From assembly GCA_019426215.1 (NCBI GenBank), contig CM033391.1, positions 8,358,708 to 8,422,707 on the forward strand: a DNA stretch of 64,000 nucleotides, given 5' to 3'. The notes below the pieces were generated by a model, which had not been told where the DNA came from, ran no database searches, and saw nothing but the letters and a program-made list of their open reading frames with translations. The stretch is from Buddleja alternifolia (Eukaryota; Streptophyta; Magnoliopsida; Lamiales; Scrophulariaceae). Shown piece after piece: positions 1-13,600 of the stretch (within the stretch, counting starts at the first letter, position 1; each line of letters starts with the position of its first letter). The position numbers and the translations under genes were made by a program.

Positions 1-442
1 TAGATTTTGTATCATGCTACTATCAAATACCTCTCAAATATTAATAGAAGTTACACGTTAAATAGAAAAATTATTTTGCTCCTGAAAACTTCGAGAAATA
101 AACTATAGGAACATAAGAAAAAGGTATTATTACATGCACACCCCCTCACTTAATAGGTAATTACCACAGGACTCATAGGCTTTGCAATTTACAAAGACAA
201 TCCTGTCAAATTTTGACAAGTTGAAAAATATGGGGTAAAATTATAATATGTCTTTACTGACACGGCGTGAAATTTTAGTTTTGCTTTTACTGACGGGGGA
301 AATTATGGTAATTTCTCAAACCCCATGTGCTTTCCACAAGGTTTGTATATGTATCTTACCCTAAGTAAAAACTTGTTTCCACAGCGAGGAGAATAATGGG
401 AAAACAATATGGTATATAAAGATGCTTTGTTAACTTAAATAC

Positions 443-3400
443 CTTTTCCTTCCTGGCCAAGAATGTTTTCTTCAGGAACAAAGCAATTCTCAAAAACAAG
501 CTCACATCTGCAAATTATTTCGACATTTCATAATCAGGCGATTGCCTGCTTAATACAAAAGAACACAAATAAAACAGCTTAAGCTATCAGGCTTACGTAT
601 CGCTTCCACGCATCCCCAGTTTGTCTAATTTCTGAGCAGTACTAAAGCTACAGACAGATTAAAAAAAAAAAAAGGTTACTTCAAAATACAAAGTCATTTT
701 ATTAATAAATGAAAGACTTGCATATGAGTGCATTTCAGTGTCAGCAAAAGGTGCGTACCCAGGCATGTCCTTCTCAATGATAAATGCTGTTATTCCTTTT
801 GAACGGGCTGCCATATCTGTTTTTGCATAGACAACCTGAACCAATCTAACAATGAGAAAATGATGATGATGAAAACAAGTCAACTTAATTGCGAGGAGTT
901 ATAATGATCACATTATAGACGTCGAAAGCTTCAACATATATGCAACTTCATCAAACTACCAATTCTTAAGGCTCACATCAGTAAATGAAAACGCGAACAG
1001 AAAATAAGCATTTATTGCTAATTGCATAGTCGAAGATCTTTTTTCACTTTTTTATATAGATTTTGATCGTAGTGCCCTTATAGCCGTTAGTCGTTAGACA
1101 AATGTGATACTCTGTTCACTCTTTAGAATCTTTTAGCTGTAAGAATTCTACTTCATAATATTATGCAAAATGACTATCAGAATTTTGATCATACGCAAAA
1201 ACCAAATGGGCAGAAACACAAAAAAAAGTATTCTCATTTGATGTCTGATCTATCTTTTTGCAAAGGTTTTAGTGATTGAATAAAGAGAACACTTGAACAA
1301 GTTAAGGTTTTTGTCTTCCACCAAAGACGTATTGGTCTAGTGGTACCCACCTCCCACTTTATGTGAGAGGTTCTGGGTTAGAATTTAGGTTACCACAAGT
1401 TGTGGCTCTCCCTTCCTTTATGGAATTAGATAGAGTCTTCATGGCTCAGGATTATGACTATTAACCCGGGTTTATCGGGCTAGATATTTAGGGTATCCCC
1501 CTTTGTCTTGAATTAAAAAAAAAAAAAAAAGAGTTTTGTCTTCCCTTTCTCATAATTATTTCCCTACAATGGAACTGGAAAGTAATATGAATACATCTTT
1601 GTAATCAAAGAAATTTTAACCCCATGCCTCATTTGTTTGGTCAAGTAACACTAAGAAACACTAAAAAGTTTGATCACAGGACTAATTCACATACAGTAGC
1701 CAGAAAATGGAGCAAAAACATAAGCTATTGTCTTCTCATATAGATAGCGATACAGAAAATAAACTTTGAAGCAATATTTCATAACTCATTAGAAAAATCA
1801 CATCAATTTTAAAACAACCCAGAAGCAACAAGCATGCACTTTCCGATATTTGCATGTAACTTGCATCTTTGTGTATGGTACTCAAAATCATTCTAGTAGA
1901 CAGAAAACATTCCCAGTACTTTTCATTTTTTGGGCATTCTGTTTTCCTTTGAATTTTCTAGGAACGGAATAGTTTCAACATCTATCTTCCAGCATAATCA
2001 AATTTAAGTTTCGAAAATTATTTTTGAACTTTTTTAGCAATATTTCGGAACAAACATATAGCTCCTCTCCCACAAGAACGAAGTAAACATATTTTTTTAA
2101 TAAAACAGCGTTGCTTTTGTCTCCAGGAGTATCATTCTTCATGTATCAAAAGTGTTTTAATGAATTATGTCGGGACAAATTGATAAAAGAAAAGATAACA
2201 AAGCCCACTTGGAACCCAAAAAATGTAAAGTTTTTTATTCGAAAGAATTATACCAGTGTCTCAGCAACAGGACCATTCGTGCACCACATCTTGTTGCCAT
2301 TTAGAATGTAACCACCATTAGCACGATCAGCTTTGCATTTCATACTGACAACATCCGAGCCAGCTAAATAGTACATACACAGTCACTCAACTACTCAAGT
2401 CAAAATAACAACAATTCCCTAAGTAATTCTGGCTTGTATATGTCAAGAAGAAGAAGAGTTCACGAAATTTACCGTTAGGTTCACTCATTGCCAGAGCCCC
2501 AACATGCTCCCCACTGATTAACTTCATCAGAATAAAGTTAGAGACTAAAGTCAGCTACTATATACATGACGAATATATATTGAGAAACAAGTATATATAC
2601 CATCATGTAGATATATGAACATACAGGAGCCTTTTCTATTTCCTTTGCACAATTGAATAAGTTAAAGAAAGAAATCAATTTCAGTATTCCTGGAGTAAAC
2701 GTTCCAATTAGACAATACAAAATTCTCGACATTTGTTGTTCTTAACAAAGAAGTAGAGGTACCAATATATTTTCAATCTTCATACTTAGAGAATAGAAAT
2801 TTATCCACAAAAGTTCATAGAGAAATGAACCAGGTGAGGTGAAAGTAAACCTTTGGCAAGTACTTTTGCTTCTGAGCAGGAGTTCCATTCCTCACCTTCA
2901 AATCATCAAAATTACAAAAGCTTAACAGGCATGATAATTAGGTCAATGATAATTTATACTTAAGTTAAAGTAATTACCAATTGATTGATACATAGGTTAG
3001 AATGTGCACCATATGAAAGACCAACTGAGCCCGAAGCACGGCTAATTTCTTCCATAGCTATGCAGTGGTATAAATAGCCAAGGCCAAGTCCTCCATATTC
3101 CTCTATAATTATCCATCATATTTAAAATGATGAGCTCTTATAACCAAATAAGCTACAAATAAGAAAAATATAATGTTGGACATTTGAAATGAGTTCTAGC
3201 AATGATCTTCCCAAATCCTACTCACTGCAATCTTAATTAAAAGATTGAAAAATAAAAAAAAATCTCAACAGCATACACTCTGCACTCAATTTAGTATCAA
3301 ATCCATGTCCTCTGCCAATAACATCCTTTCTACATCAAGTAAGATGAAACAATTGCTGAATAAAGATCACTAACACAAATAGATAAACCAAGTTAAATGA

Positions 3401-5076
3401 TAAGATATCCTAACAATCCTTGTTTTCCTACATGAATCTGGTCCTAAAATATCCAAAGGAGGTTTCAGTGATGTGGACAAAATTGCATCAAAAGAAAAAA
3501 GGGCGCCTTTAGGCTTTCAAGATGCTTTTGACTGATTATGCACAGACTACTCTTCAGATATTCTATGTACCTTTTGTTTCAGGGATGTCTAAATGTCTTC
3601 ACACCTATTGTTGTGTAACAAATATGCAAACAAAGAAATATAATGGTTAACTCTAGTTATGATCATGTCAATCTTCCTTCAGAAAAGTTAAAAGATAATG
3701 GCGCCACCATAGTATGGGGTAGAGAAGCCTAGAATATCTTAGTTGTTGTGTTTATATGAATACTCCATATAGTTCATATAAGATTACGATGTTGAGCTAT
3801 TGACATCTTAGAGAAGAAAGGATCAGTTTAAGCTTTCCCAACAGTATTGACCTAAAAAGGAAACTATACTATAGCAAAATGCAGATCAATCACAGTTCTA
3901 ATTAAGATATACACACACACACACACACAAATATATATATATATGAGATGAAGTCCAAAGTTGCTATATTTCACTTAGGATCCTAGAAAGATAGAGAAAG
4001 AACTGTTCTTATTGAATAAAAAAGTAATACCAAAGTGCACAATGTTCTTTGAATTTTCTTATGTGCACCATAAATATTTACATACAGAACGCAGCAGCAG
4101 AAAGTATAGTTTAAGCAATTGCCATGTTGAAAGGTCTTACCAGGAGCAGTGATTCCATGGAGATTAAAATCCCCCATCAACTTCCACAAATTAACTTCCT
4201 GAATGGAAAAGGTAATCAAGTCAATATTCAATTGGTTGTCATTGCATAACATAAAAAAAGAACGAGTATACTATAAAACCTTTGGAAAATAATTTGATCT
4301 GTCGATTTCTGAAGCATGAGGGGCAATGTTTTCTTGAGCAAATTGCGCCACACTCTCTTTAAACTGTCAACATTACAAACAACAAAGTTCTTAATCAGTA
4401 CGGATGGTTGTGACAACAATTCAAACAAGACTAATTAAGGTACACGTTAAAATAGAGAACTGCAATTCTTCATACAGCCCGGGAACTCTTCATCACACAG
4501 TTGTTTTTTGTCACTTTACAACCATCTCAAAATAGGTTTGTTTCCGATTCGATCATATTGTATCGACTTATCTTCATTATAATCTAAGGCATTACTCTGC
4601 CTCTCTATTCTGAAACGACGAAACTAGGAAATGCTCAAGGCTCCAGTGCATACAAATTTACCAGCAAATTGCAAAAAACTAATACTAAAAACATGAATCT
4701 TACATATGTTTAACAAATGCAATATACATGTAACAATTAAAACTCTTCAATTTAATCTGAATAAAATTAATACGCCAATTCATCTTCGAAGAATGAACTA
4801 AAACCAATTTAACACGATCATTCAATAACAAAAACACAATCACCAATTGAATATACAATTAACAATTTTTGCGAGCCTCAATTCAATCAAAAAAAGCTTG
4901 TAAACAATAGAAACAAAAATACATCAAAACATGCATACATACAACGGTACAATTAAAAACGACACCTGTTTCTGCGTATCGTCGAAGAGGAGGGAGGTGG
5001 AGAAAGCAGCAGCGCGGTGGGGTTGTTTTCTGAATAATGAAGAAGTCAGGGACCTCATTGCAAACAATCTATGCAT
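443..5076 (-). CDS. IVD: isovaleryl-CoA dehydrogenase, mitochondrial (5' ten exons, partial)
   Basis: This gene encodes a mitochondrial FAD flavoprotein of leucine catabolism that oxidises isovaleryl-CoA to 3-methylcrotonyl-CoA and, in plants, feeds electrons to ETF/ETFQO. Coding exons read on the minus strand are 4966-5076, 4280-4363, 4141-4198, 2978-3102, 2851-2895, 2473-2521, 2254-2363, 759-835, 597-647 and 443-507. All introns are GT-AG and phases close, giving 258 residues. Exon 1 starts [20 protein letters not shown], an Arg/Ser-rich presequence. Diagnostic segments are [94 protein letters not shown] and [17 protein letters not shown]. These are the acyl-CoA dehydrogenase N-terminal and middle domains. 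The C-terminal ~150 residues, including the catalytic base region, would lie left of position 1. No stop or frameshift is seen. The largest visible intron (836-2253) holds a SINE. Confidence 0.96.
1320..1533 (+). mobile_element. tRNA-derived SINE in an IVD intron
   Basis: The element is about 214 bp, with an A-box-like TGGTCTAGTGG near its start, a B-box-like GGTTCTGGGTTAGAATTT about 40 bp later and a 3' A-tract (about 1515-1530). It is flanked by an 11-bp target duplication TTTTGTCTTCC at 1309-1319 and 1534-1544. The duplication, pol III boxes and A-tail together identify a SINE. It lies antisense to the host gene, well inside the intron. Confidence 0.85.
3909..3944. repeat. compound (AC)n(AT)n microsatellite
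   Basis: An uninterrupted AC run is followed directly by an AT run, in the IVD intron between 3103 and 4140. Confidence 0.9.
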
Positions 5077-5347
5077 CTTCTTGTATGGAAGTTCTTCTTT
5101 ACCAGAAATGGAGAGAGAGCAGAAAAGTTGAGAAATTTAATAAAGAATTGAAGAAAGCTTGAAATATAATTACAGATTAGCGACAGTAATTGCTTTAACC
5201 AATTTCAGTTCAGAACGCAATTAATTTCATCCTAATCGGCAACCCATGTTGGCTCGGAAGGATCACTTCCCACAAAGGTTGTGTGTTCGATTGGTGTGTT
5301 GGTGTGCGACGATGTTAAGTAACTTTATAAGAGTATATATGATCTTG

Positions 5348-5539
5348 AAACGAAGTCGGCTTGGCTATGTGGTACAAGGCTACTACTACCATTGAAACAA
5401 TTTAAGGTTGATTTGGCGTGATTCCATAATCGATTCCCAGTATTGTTAACATAATATTTGGCCAGCAACAGCTAATGCACCACGAGCGGGGATTAGTCGA
5501 GGTGGTCCGAACACCTCGTGGGGAAGCAAAAAAAAAGGG
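5348..5539 (+). mobile_element. tRNA-derived SINE upstream of IVD
   Basis: This 192-bp insertion has an A-box-like TGGCTATGTGGT, a B-box-like ATCGATTCCC, a tail containing the plant-SINE-like GGGATTAGTCGAGG and a final A-tract. Flanking 13-bp repeats ATATATGATCTTG (5335-5347) and ATATATGATTTTG (5540-5552) differ at one base and form the target duplication. Just before it, 5222-5330 contains another B-box-like stretch (GTGTGTTCGATT), so it may have landed in an older SINE head. It lies about 270 bp upstream of the IVD start codon. Confidence 0.7.
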
Positions 5540-5552
5540 ATATATGATTTTG

Positions 5553-7365
5553 GAGATATGTTCTGGTCGTAATTGGAGTCGATCATATATAAAGTATGAT
5601 TTTAAAAAATAAAAGCATTTATCCTAATCTAAGTAAACTCTTTTTTCTTTTCTCCATTTCTTGAAAATGAATGGTGGCCTTGAGTATTTAATTATGGTGG
5701 AAGTCTTGGAGTCAACCAAGATTATCCTAAATTATCAAAACAAAAAAAGGATTATCCTAGATGCCTTGTGTTGTGCATGAGGTAATTCTATATCAAATTG
5801 GATCCATTAGTTTGAGAGTGTATTCTATTTTTATTTTTTTTCACATAAGTGTGTGTGATCATGTATGAGAGATATAAATATTGTGACCATTAAACTTGGT
5901 CCACAATAGATTTTTCCGCTCGTGAATGAATTAAAGACATTAATTAGGGTAATTATGGTTTTCAAAATGGTATCATATTGGAGATGCAATTTTCTTTTTA
6001 AGAGATTACAAGTTTTCAATATGAGTCGGGATCGTATTTTATATCGTGATAAATATATTTTCACCTTTATTTAAATTCATCACGTGAACAAGAATGTCTT
6101 TTCACTTATAAAATGTAATTATTATCCTTTTATTTGGCAAACTAGTTTAATAGAATGAGATAACCATTGTGTAATAAAAATATAAAAATATTCATTAACG
6201 TGATGGTTCACAATTTTAAAACTAAAATAATGAGCAACTCCCATAAAGCAGAAACAAAAAGTTATGTAGATTGACAAAAAATCTTTTACTTGTTTGAATT
6301 CAAAATAGAACAAATATTATTGGATCTTCGATAAAGATTGACAATTATTTTTAGTTAAAATTTAAAATACTAGAATAGCTATTATTTTATGTGGTGAAGT
6401 TGAGTCCACCTATGCTATCTAGGTGTAGGCGTGTAGCATCATTGGACAATTATTTTAACTTTTTTGTTAGTTTAGGGATTTCGTTTTATACTATTTCCAA
6501 TATTAATGATGACGTAAATGAGCATTACCTATTATATGAGCAAGTTGGGTGAAATTATGTTCGAGTTTAAATACTCATCACATGATGATTAGTCTTATTT
6601 TGTTGATATAAGATTTTTTTTATATATATATAAGAATAAGAATATTGTGTTTATAAGGTTCATGACCTCATTATGTGTACAAAAGTATTGGCAAGAAGAG
6701 AAAAAAAAGATGTTTGAGGAAAAGAGCAATAATTTATGATACTATTTCTACACAAAATTTGCACCATAATAATTGGAAAATTATAAACAACAAGAGAAAC
6801 ATAGACAAGAAAACAATAATTAAAGGCCGAGACTATCGCAATAGAGAGATTAGAATTTCTACACGAGATAGAAATAACATCTCAAATACTAACTAACATT
6901 TAGAAAGTATAACAAGTAAATCGCTGTTGGTAAAAATCCAACACCCGGACATTGTGTAGCCAAAAAAATAGGTTGATGAGAAAGGTTGGAAAAGACGTCC
7001 TGCCACCGTCACCAATCCACCAAAGCATGAGAGAAAATTTAGAGGTGAAAGTAGAATCAAAGGAAAGGGCAAAAACATAGTACAAACAAGAGGACTTAGG
7101 TAATAAGTTTTGAGATGAAAGACCCTTCTCCATGAAATGCGCTTGTGTGAAAACTTTGAATTTCATTTAGGAGGTTGTGGTACCTTTTTTCTAATTTTTT
7201 TATTTTCTTCGAATTTTAGATTTTGGAATAAAATTGGCAAGTTATTCATATTTCTCAAGGTTGTTATAACTAAAGAAACTTTAGAAAAATAGGGAGGACA
7301 AAGAGTGCAATTACTCGGAATAACAATGAATTCAGGTAGACAAGTACTTGACCCGGACTCATCCC
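5553..7365. other. intergenic, no gene recognised
   Basis: This is AT-rich sequence with only short shadow-length open frames. At 6890-7166 on the minus strand, the frame AHFMEKGL followed by WWIGDGGRT loosely resembles the segment just before the RVT zinc-binding region of plant L1-type LINEs. It is too decayed to call. Confidence 0.5.
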
Positions 7366-8103
7366 GTTAGAGATGAGTATGAGTCCAATTGAATGGGGTC
7401 GGGGCCAGGGCCGGGGCCGGGGCCGGGGCCAAGTATCAAAATTCAAGATCCGACCTGGTCTCAAGCGGGTAACGAGTCCAGCAAATACCCGTCTCCAACC
7501 CAGACTCGCCTTGATTAGTAATATATTATATTTTTATTTTATAAAACTAGTGATTATTTAATATTTATAAGTATTAATAAATTATAATTACAAAAAGTGT
7601 TATTTCAAATAGCAACTTAATTTAGCTAGTTGTTAGTTCGAAAAAAAGTTTGATATAAAATTGAGTTTGGAGATGATTTTATTTTTTTGAAATTTGTACT
7701 TGTTTTGAATGTATTTACATTTAAGTACCGGATGACTTGTATTTTTTGATGTGTTTATATTAAATCATATATTCAATGCTTTTTTATTTGTTTTGAATGC
7801 GTTTGTGAGAACATGATAAAAAAAAATGTCCACAAAAAAAAATTGGTTGGGTCTGCCAGGTCCGGGGCGGGCAGGGCAGGGGCAAGAAATAACCAAATTC
7901 GGATATTAAAAATTCCTAACGGGACATGTGTCAAATTCTGAAATACCCGCTCATGGGAAATTCTATGCTGGGCCGAGACCAAGGGGGGGTTAAATTGCTA
8001 AATGATTCCCCCCACCCCCCCTATTGGGGGGATCCAACGGCTGAGCTATGGTCTCGGCCCAACATAGAACAGTTCCTGCTCATACCCACCTATTGCCATT
8101 CCT
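7366..8103. mobile_element. possible decayed hAT-like element with GGGGCC-rich block
   Basis: The left side reads TAGAGATGAGTATGAGTCC and then a GC-rich run with tandem GGGGCC hexamers (about 7397-7430). The right side, read in reverse, begins TAGGAATGGCAATAGGTGGG. Both resemble termini of common plant hAT-type elements with a TAGGGATGGCAA-like start and GGGTC/GGGCC subterminal repeats. No clean 8-bp target duplication could be read, so the limits are approximate. A 120-bp MITE is inserted near the right end. Confidence 0.4.
7955..8074. mobile_element. 120-bp MITE, Mutator-like
   Basis: The terminal inverted repeats share TTCTATG[C/T]TGGGCCGAGACC on both ends. Flanks CCCGCTCAT (7946-7954) and CCTGCTCAT (8075-8083) form a 9-bp target duplication with one mismatch. 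The centre has G and C runs that pair with each other, so the unit can fold into a near-complete hairpin. It sits inside the GGGGCC-rich element. Confidence 0.75.
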
Positions 8104-10684
8104 ATGTGCAGTAAAAACACCATAGGGTCAATCTCATTTTCAAATGTGGTTTAAGTTTTTGGAATGACGATCTTCCATATTCTAGTCACTTCTGGTTTTT
8201 TTAGTAGTTGCTTTTTTGAAATAGAAACAATCATGTCCCTGACTCCCTATAGTCCCATACAATTCCAATAAGTCCTACAAAGAAAATAAAAAGGCTTTGT
8301 TTGTTTATATTTTTGAGTAGAAATTCTGAATTTTTTTTGGAAATGTGTCTTATGAATATTCGTATGAAAATAATATAATATGTGGTGTGTATGTATATAT
8401 TTTTTAAAAATATTTATTTTAAAAAAATTAAAAAATGCTTGGAAATTGTAAAATAAGGATTGAATGATTGAATTAGTTATTTTAGTAAAATATATGTGAT
8501 TAAAAAAATAGGATTAATGCACTTATAGCCCTCAAGTATAAATTTGTCTCACTTACGTCCTTAAAGTAAAATTTGTTATGCAACACTTTAGTCTTTTCCG
8601 ATGATTCTTTACCAGATTGTTGGTTTTCAGTTGCACTTTGATTGCTGAAGTATCATGGTTGTATCATTTTGTGTTGAGTTGATATATAGTAATATAAGGA
8701 AATATAAAAGTTAATTTTATGAAAAAGTGTTTTTGATTGAAAATGGCTTGTAGCATATTTCTCAGAATATTATGATTAAATATTAAATAGTTTTTAAATG
8801 TAAACAAAAATAGCCCTAGTATTTCACCGATCACCAAATAAGAATTAAGTTTATACTAACTTTATAGAACAAATTAACCGAACTTAGTTCATGCAGCAAG
8901 TAGAATTGCTTATTCTTGTTTTGCGTACAACTACAACAATTCGTAATTAATTTATCCCCGTTCTTTTCCTAAATAAACCGACTACTTGTACTTACAAGAT
9001 CATATATTCATTCCTAAGTTAGGCTTGTTGATATTGATGCAGTTTAAGCTCCCTATGTTTCTTGTCCAAAATGCAAGCGATACTTTTGCCTCGATTGCGA
9101 CATTTAGATCCACGAGAGCCTGCATAACTGTCCTGGTCTGGTTGTGAGAGAGATATTCGCATAATCTCAATTCCAATCAGCAATTTGCTGTTAATGAATT
9201 TGATATGAGTATGACTTTGTTTCACCTTGCCCATTACTGGACACGCTGGGCTACGATTCATTTACCTTTTAGCAGAGAAGAAAGCTTTGGGACAGTTTCT
9301 GAGAGAAAGGGATCAAAGGGGAAGTCGTGTAGCTATGTTTCATAGAATAACTAAATAGGCTTGTATGGCTGAGTTGAGTGGCGGGGCTAACCGTTGTTGT
9401 ATATTCTAAATAGCCCTTTCCCATCCGTACTTTTTGTGTTATCACGGTGCTCTGCATTCTAGTCCATCCTGGCAGGCAAGCCATATAAATACATGTCAGA
9501 CAATAGCTTTCAAAAAACCCGGTCCACCAGATACTGTTAAATTAGGGTGGTTCACCACATACTGTTCGATTAGGTTGATTGTGGTTTCTCTTACTATCAC
9601 ACCCTTGCATTCAACGGTATATAATGAACTGCCATTGCCAAATAGTCAATGATTTATTGCGTAAAATGGTGTTTTTAGGAACAAAAAGAGAAAGAATGTC
9701 TTTAAATTACAATTTCTTTTCAATTGCTGCATCGTTGATGTTGGAGAATATTGAGCTATGTTCCATCAGCTGGTACATTTGTAATACGTCTTAACGTTTA
9801 ATATTATGTATGGTATATTGTCTTTACATCCACTTTTAAGTTTTCATCAACTTAATAAGCTGAAAGTTGCCAACGTATTCCATTTTTCATTTTATTTTCC
9901 AGCAAACCTATTTTATCTACAATGCGCAACGGATCCTCTATTCCAAAACATGTTTTGCGTACTCTAAGCATAAGAAATATTGTATTAAGATCTTTCATTA
10001 CCCGTCTTCATTACACTCCCAAGTCCATTTATTTCATTCTAGGATGCCAATTGCCTCCCAGACGCAAACAATAGAAAAATGATGGTATAAAAATAGCACG
10101 GATACTGCAAAATATACATCTAATGATGTGGCAATTAAAATACATCTCACATTATACATGAGGTAAAATTTGCTAAAATAAATTTATATATATTTCTATT
10201 AATTACTAAAATGATGTACAATCTACTCTCATCACCACTAACAAAAGGCTTCACTTACCTGAAGCCTTTCGTCTACAACTCGGAACAAAATCAATTGAGA
10301 CTTCTTTCTACAATAATGGCAATGCATCTGTCAAATGTACAATGTATCAGAGCACCAAAGACAAAAGATGAGCACCAGATCTGTTTGGATGGGTAGATCG
10401 CCGATTAGAATATCAATATATATATCTGGCATCAAGGAGATTCTAACTCGGAAAAATTCCAAACAGATCCTGGATTAATATATATCAGGCATCGAGGGCA
10501 TCAACCAGGAAAAATGATATAGCTCACCGATCGAAAGTAACCAACCCCCCTCTGGTGGCAGCACAATGGCTACTGATTAGTTATCAGATAATCTCTGTTT
10601 GTTTTCCAACTGCATGCATTGTCGTTAGCTTCTTCAATTCGCATATAAGGATCAACTTAGGCAGCAATACTGTCACCAACGGGT
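8104..10684. other. intergenic and 3' flank of SIZ1, no gene recognised
   Basis: Only short open frames occur. Minus-strand frames at 9019-9261 and 9269-9484 are adjacent but match nothing I know. A stretch from about 8515 (CACTTATAGCCCTCAAGTA onward) looks like one terminus of a MITE whose partner is not found. The last few hundred bases before 10685 should be SIZ1 3' UTR. Confidence 0.5.
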
Positions 10685-13600
10685 TTATTCGGAGTCTGAA
10701 TCAATAGAAAGATATAACCTTGGTCTTACGGAACGACGCTGGCGAGGAAATGTGAAAGGACTATCTGATCTTTCTCTACTTGTCTTACCAGATCTATTCT
10801 CGTTCATGCCCAGCAGCAAAGACGCTGCCACAGAAAAGAAATTAAAAGAGAAATTACTTAACGAGGAGGTGAGATAAAGTCTTTAATTTTCATCTAGTTT
10901 ATTTTCATTCCAAATATGACGTCAATTGCAAGTAACATAACTTATCATGCAAAGGCAGCTCTAGATCAAAAAATCACATCAAAGAACTGAGGTAAAACAA
11001 AAGCTAATTTGAATTGTAGCTCCTCTGTTCCAATTATAGCTCCTTTTGCTGTAGTACCAAGTCAAAACTGGCTAATCTTTGAACTAATATGGTGACATTG
11101 GTTTCTTAAGAATCATAAAATTACTACAATTTTAAATATTAACATTTACAATATTGCTTAAATTATTCAATTAGATTAAAAAGAATAGACTAAAGATCAA
11201 AGGATAAATTTTAGGACCAAGAGACCTAATTACAAAAGACAACTCGTAGTTTGATGGATTCCCAGAACTTCCCCTATCAGTGAAAACATTTTAGAATTTC
11301 ACCCCCTATTGTTTTTCGAGTTGTGAGGATCTGATAGAGATTTGATAGACTGTCCTGGTAATTTGCAAAACCTCAAGGGCCTCACGGTAATTACCTAATA
11401 ATTAAGGGGATGTAAGTATCTCAATTTTAAATTGTTACATTTAAAAGAGCAGTAAACTTTACTGATTAAGTGTTCCAATGGATCCGTCATTTCGAGAGAA
11501 ACGGAGTATAAAATAACATGACATACCATTGTTCGGTAACGAATCCAATGTAGCATCCTTTGTTTGTAATTGTTGTCCCGAATTCAAATCATCTACACCT
11601 ACAGATCCACCTTCATCCGTTCCACCACCATCCCCAAGCCTGAGAGAAATCCAATCCTCGGTGCGAATACCATTTGAAACATCAGGATGGTCTCTCAAAT
11701 CTGCCTGTGGTGCTGATGCAGCAGACGGCCTTGTGGGGAGAAATATTTGAAGCGAAGGATCATTACCACTAAATGCCAAAGGATTGTCTACTAAGCCATC
11801 ATTCATATTACTCGACCGTTGAGCATTAGACTCAGGTAGAAGTGCAGGAGATCCTCCCATGGCAGCTTCCCCGGTCAATGTATATCCATTCATAGATGAC
11901 GAGCAATTAAGAGAACCATGCTGCATGTCAACTAAAGCATCAGAAACAATGTCCACATCAGAACCAAATAACTGAAATCCCGGACCCGCCTGACTGCCAG
12001 GTGGCAAAGACCACATATTGATCCCAAATTCATCATCATTCGTGCTGTAAAGACCAAGGCATGAGTTTCCACGGTTTTCGTAATAAGAATTAGAAATTTG
12101 TGGAGCTGGAAACTGGCCCCTACCAGTATCTGGTCCAGGGTTCTCGTAAACAGCTCCAGAAGGCATCACCGGTTGGATTTCTTCGTCTGAATCACTGAGG
12201 ACAATTACTTCAGCATCCAAAGCTGGTGCAGGAGTTATTTGATCATTAAAATCATGTGTTCCGTCAATATTCATGGAAATGGACTCGTACTCAATACCAT
12301 TAACTGTAGAGAAATCAAGGTTTCCCCCACCATTAACACTACCATCCTCGTAATCTCTGCCACTGCCAGTGGCACTGCTGCTCATAGGAATTATATTCAT
12401 ACAATTGTTCTCAATATTTTCTTGAAATCTATTTACAGATGAGGTCTCCTGCGTATTATCAGGTTTGTTAAATTCCCAGCAACCGTTTTGATTTCTTCTC
12501 ATTCCTATCTTTAGACCTGGATGACTATTGGAACCACCTTCCTGTTTGACGGGCTTAAGTTCCTGTTTCGGTTTTGATTCTGCCTCGACGGGTGTACAGA
12601 TGGTACCATCAGGCAAATGCCATAGCCCGAGCTCCCCAAGAGCCCTACGATCACCCTCTGCCTTAGCACGCCAGGAGCCGTCAGGCTTGACTTCAATCTC
12701 TGCCACATCTTCTCCACAATCTCGCATCTGAAAAAGAAGGGATGATATGTCTTGCAAAAGGTGGAAGAAAGAAACAATTCGGTCCCAATGTATAATGCAG
12801 ACAATACCTTAGATGTGATCTGGTTGAAATACGGATCTATGATGATTTTCTCCAACGAATAGTTCTTCAGACAAATAGGACATTGCCACTGCATCCATGA
12901 TAAGAACATATAAAAGTTCTGTGAGTTACTGGAGTTAGAACTTATCCAATTTCTATTATGAAATCAAATGTATTTTATTCACAAGACAGGGATTCAAGGA
13001 GTAATAAAGAAAAATTCCTATCTGACAGAAAGTAAAAACAAATGATAAAGCATTATATCTACTTGCCTTCCTAGACCGTTGATTCATTTCCACAAACACT
13101 TCAAGATCAAAACAGCCCATGTGCACACAGTGCTTAAATCTTCCAGCCACCTTCATTCTTAAACCACTATTCTGAAACATCCATGCATAAGAATACAAAT
13201 CTTATTCAGTTCCATGAGACAAACAGGATAATGAGCATTTCCAAGAAACAAGCACGAGAATGGGCATTTCTCGTATTAAGAAAAAATGCTCTTCCTCGGC
13301 CAAAACATAATCATTTATATGTCCACTGAATCCCATCACAAAATGCCAAAAAAACAGATGTGTGGAAATGAACATCAATGAAGTCACACATCAATGAGTT
13401 GGCTTACTTTGGTTATGACATTGCTTATTAATTGTAATCACATATCAGAAGACAAAAGGTATTATGACATAGAGTCGATCGAAATTGGGAAATACAAATT
13501 GAAATTTAATTTGTCTATCTCATGACTTCTTTAGGCATAGACATAATTGACAAGCAATACTATTGAATAGCTGAAAATGTCTCATAAGTCATACATGAAT

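Noticed and set aside
4931..5131. Plus-strand 66-aa frame
   Set aside because: Antisense of IVD exon 1, which has a presequence and a matching splice donor on the minus strand.
7270..7561. PRPRPRPW and GRGQGRGRG-type repeat peptides on both strands
   Set aside because: Translations of the GGGGCC-type repeat, not genes.
9019..9484. Two adjacent minus-strand frames of 80 and 71 aa
   Set aside because: No domain, no signal of splicing between them and no similarity I recognise; likely chance.
11529..11750. Plus-strand 73-aa open frame
   Set aside because: Antisense shadow of the large SIZ1 exon 11527-12727, whose frame is conserved.
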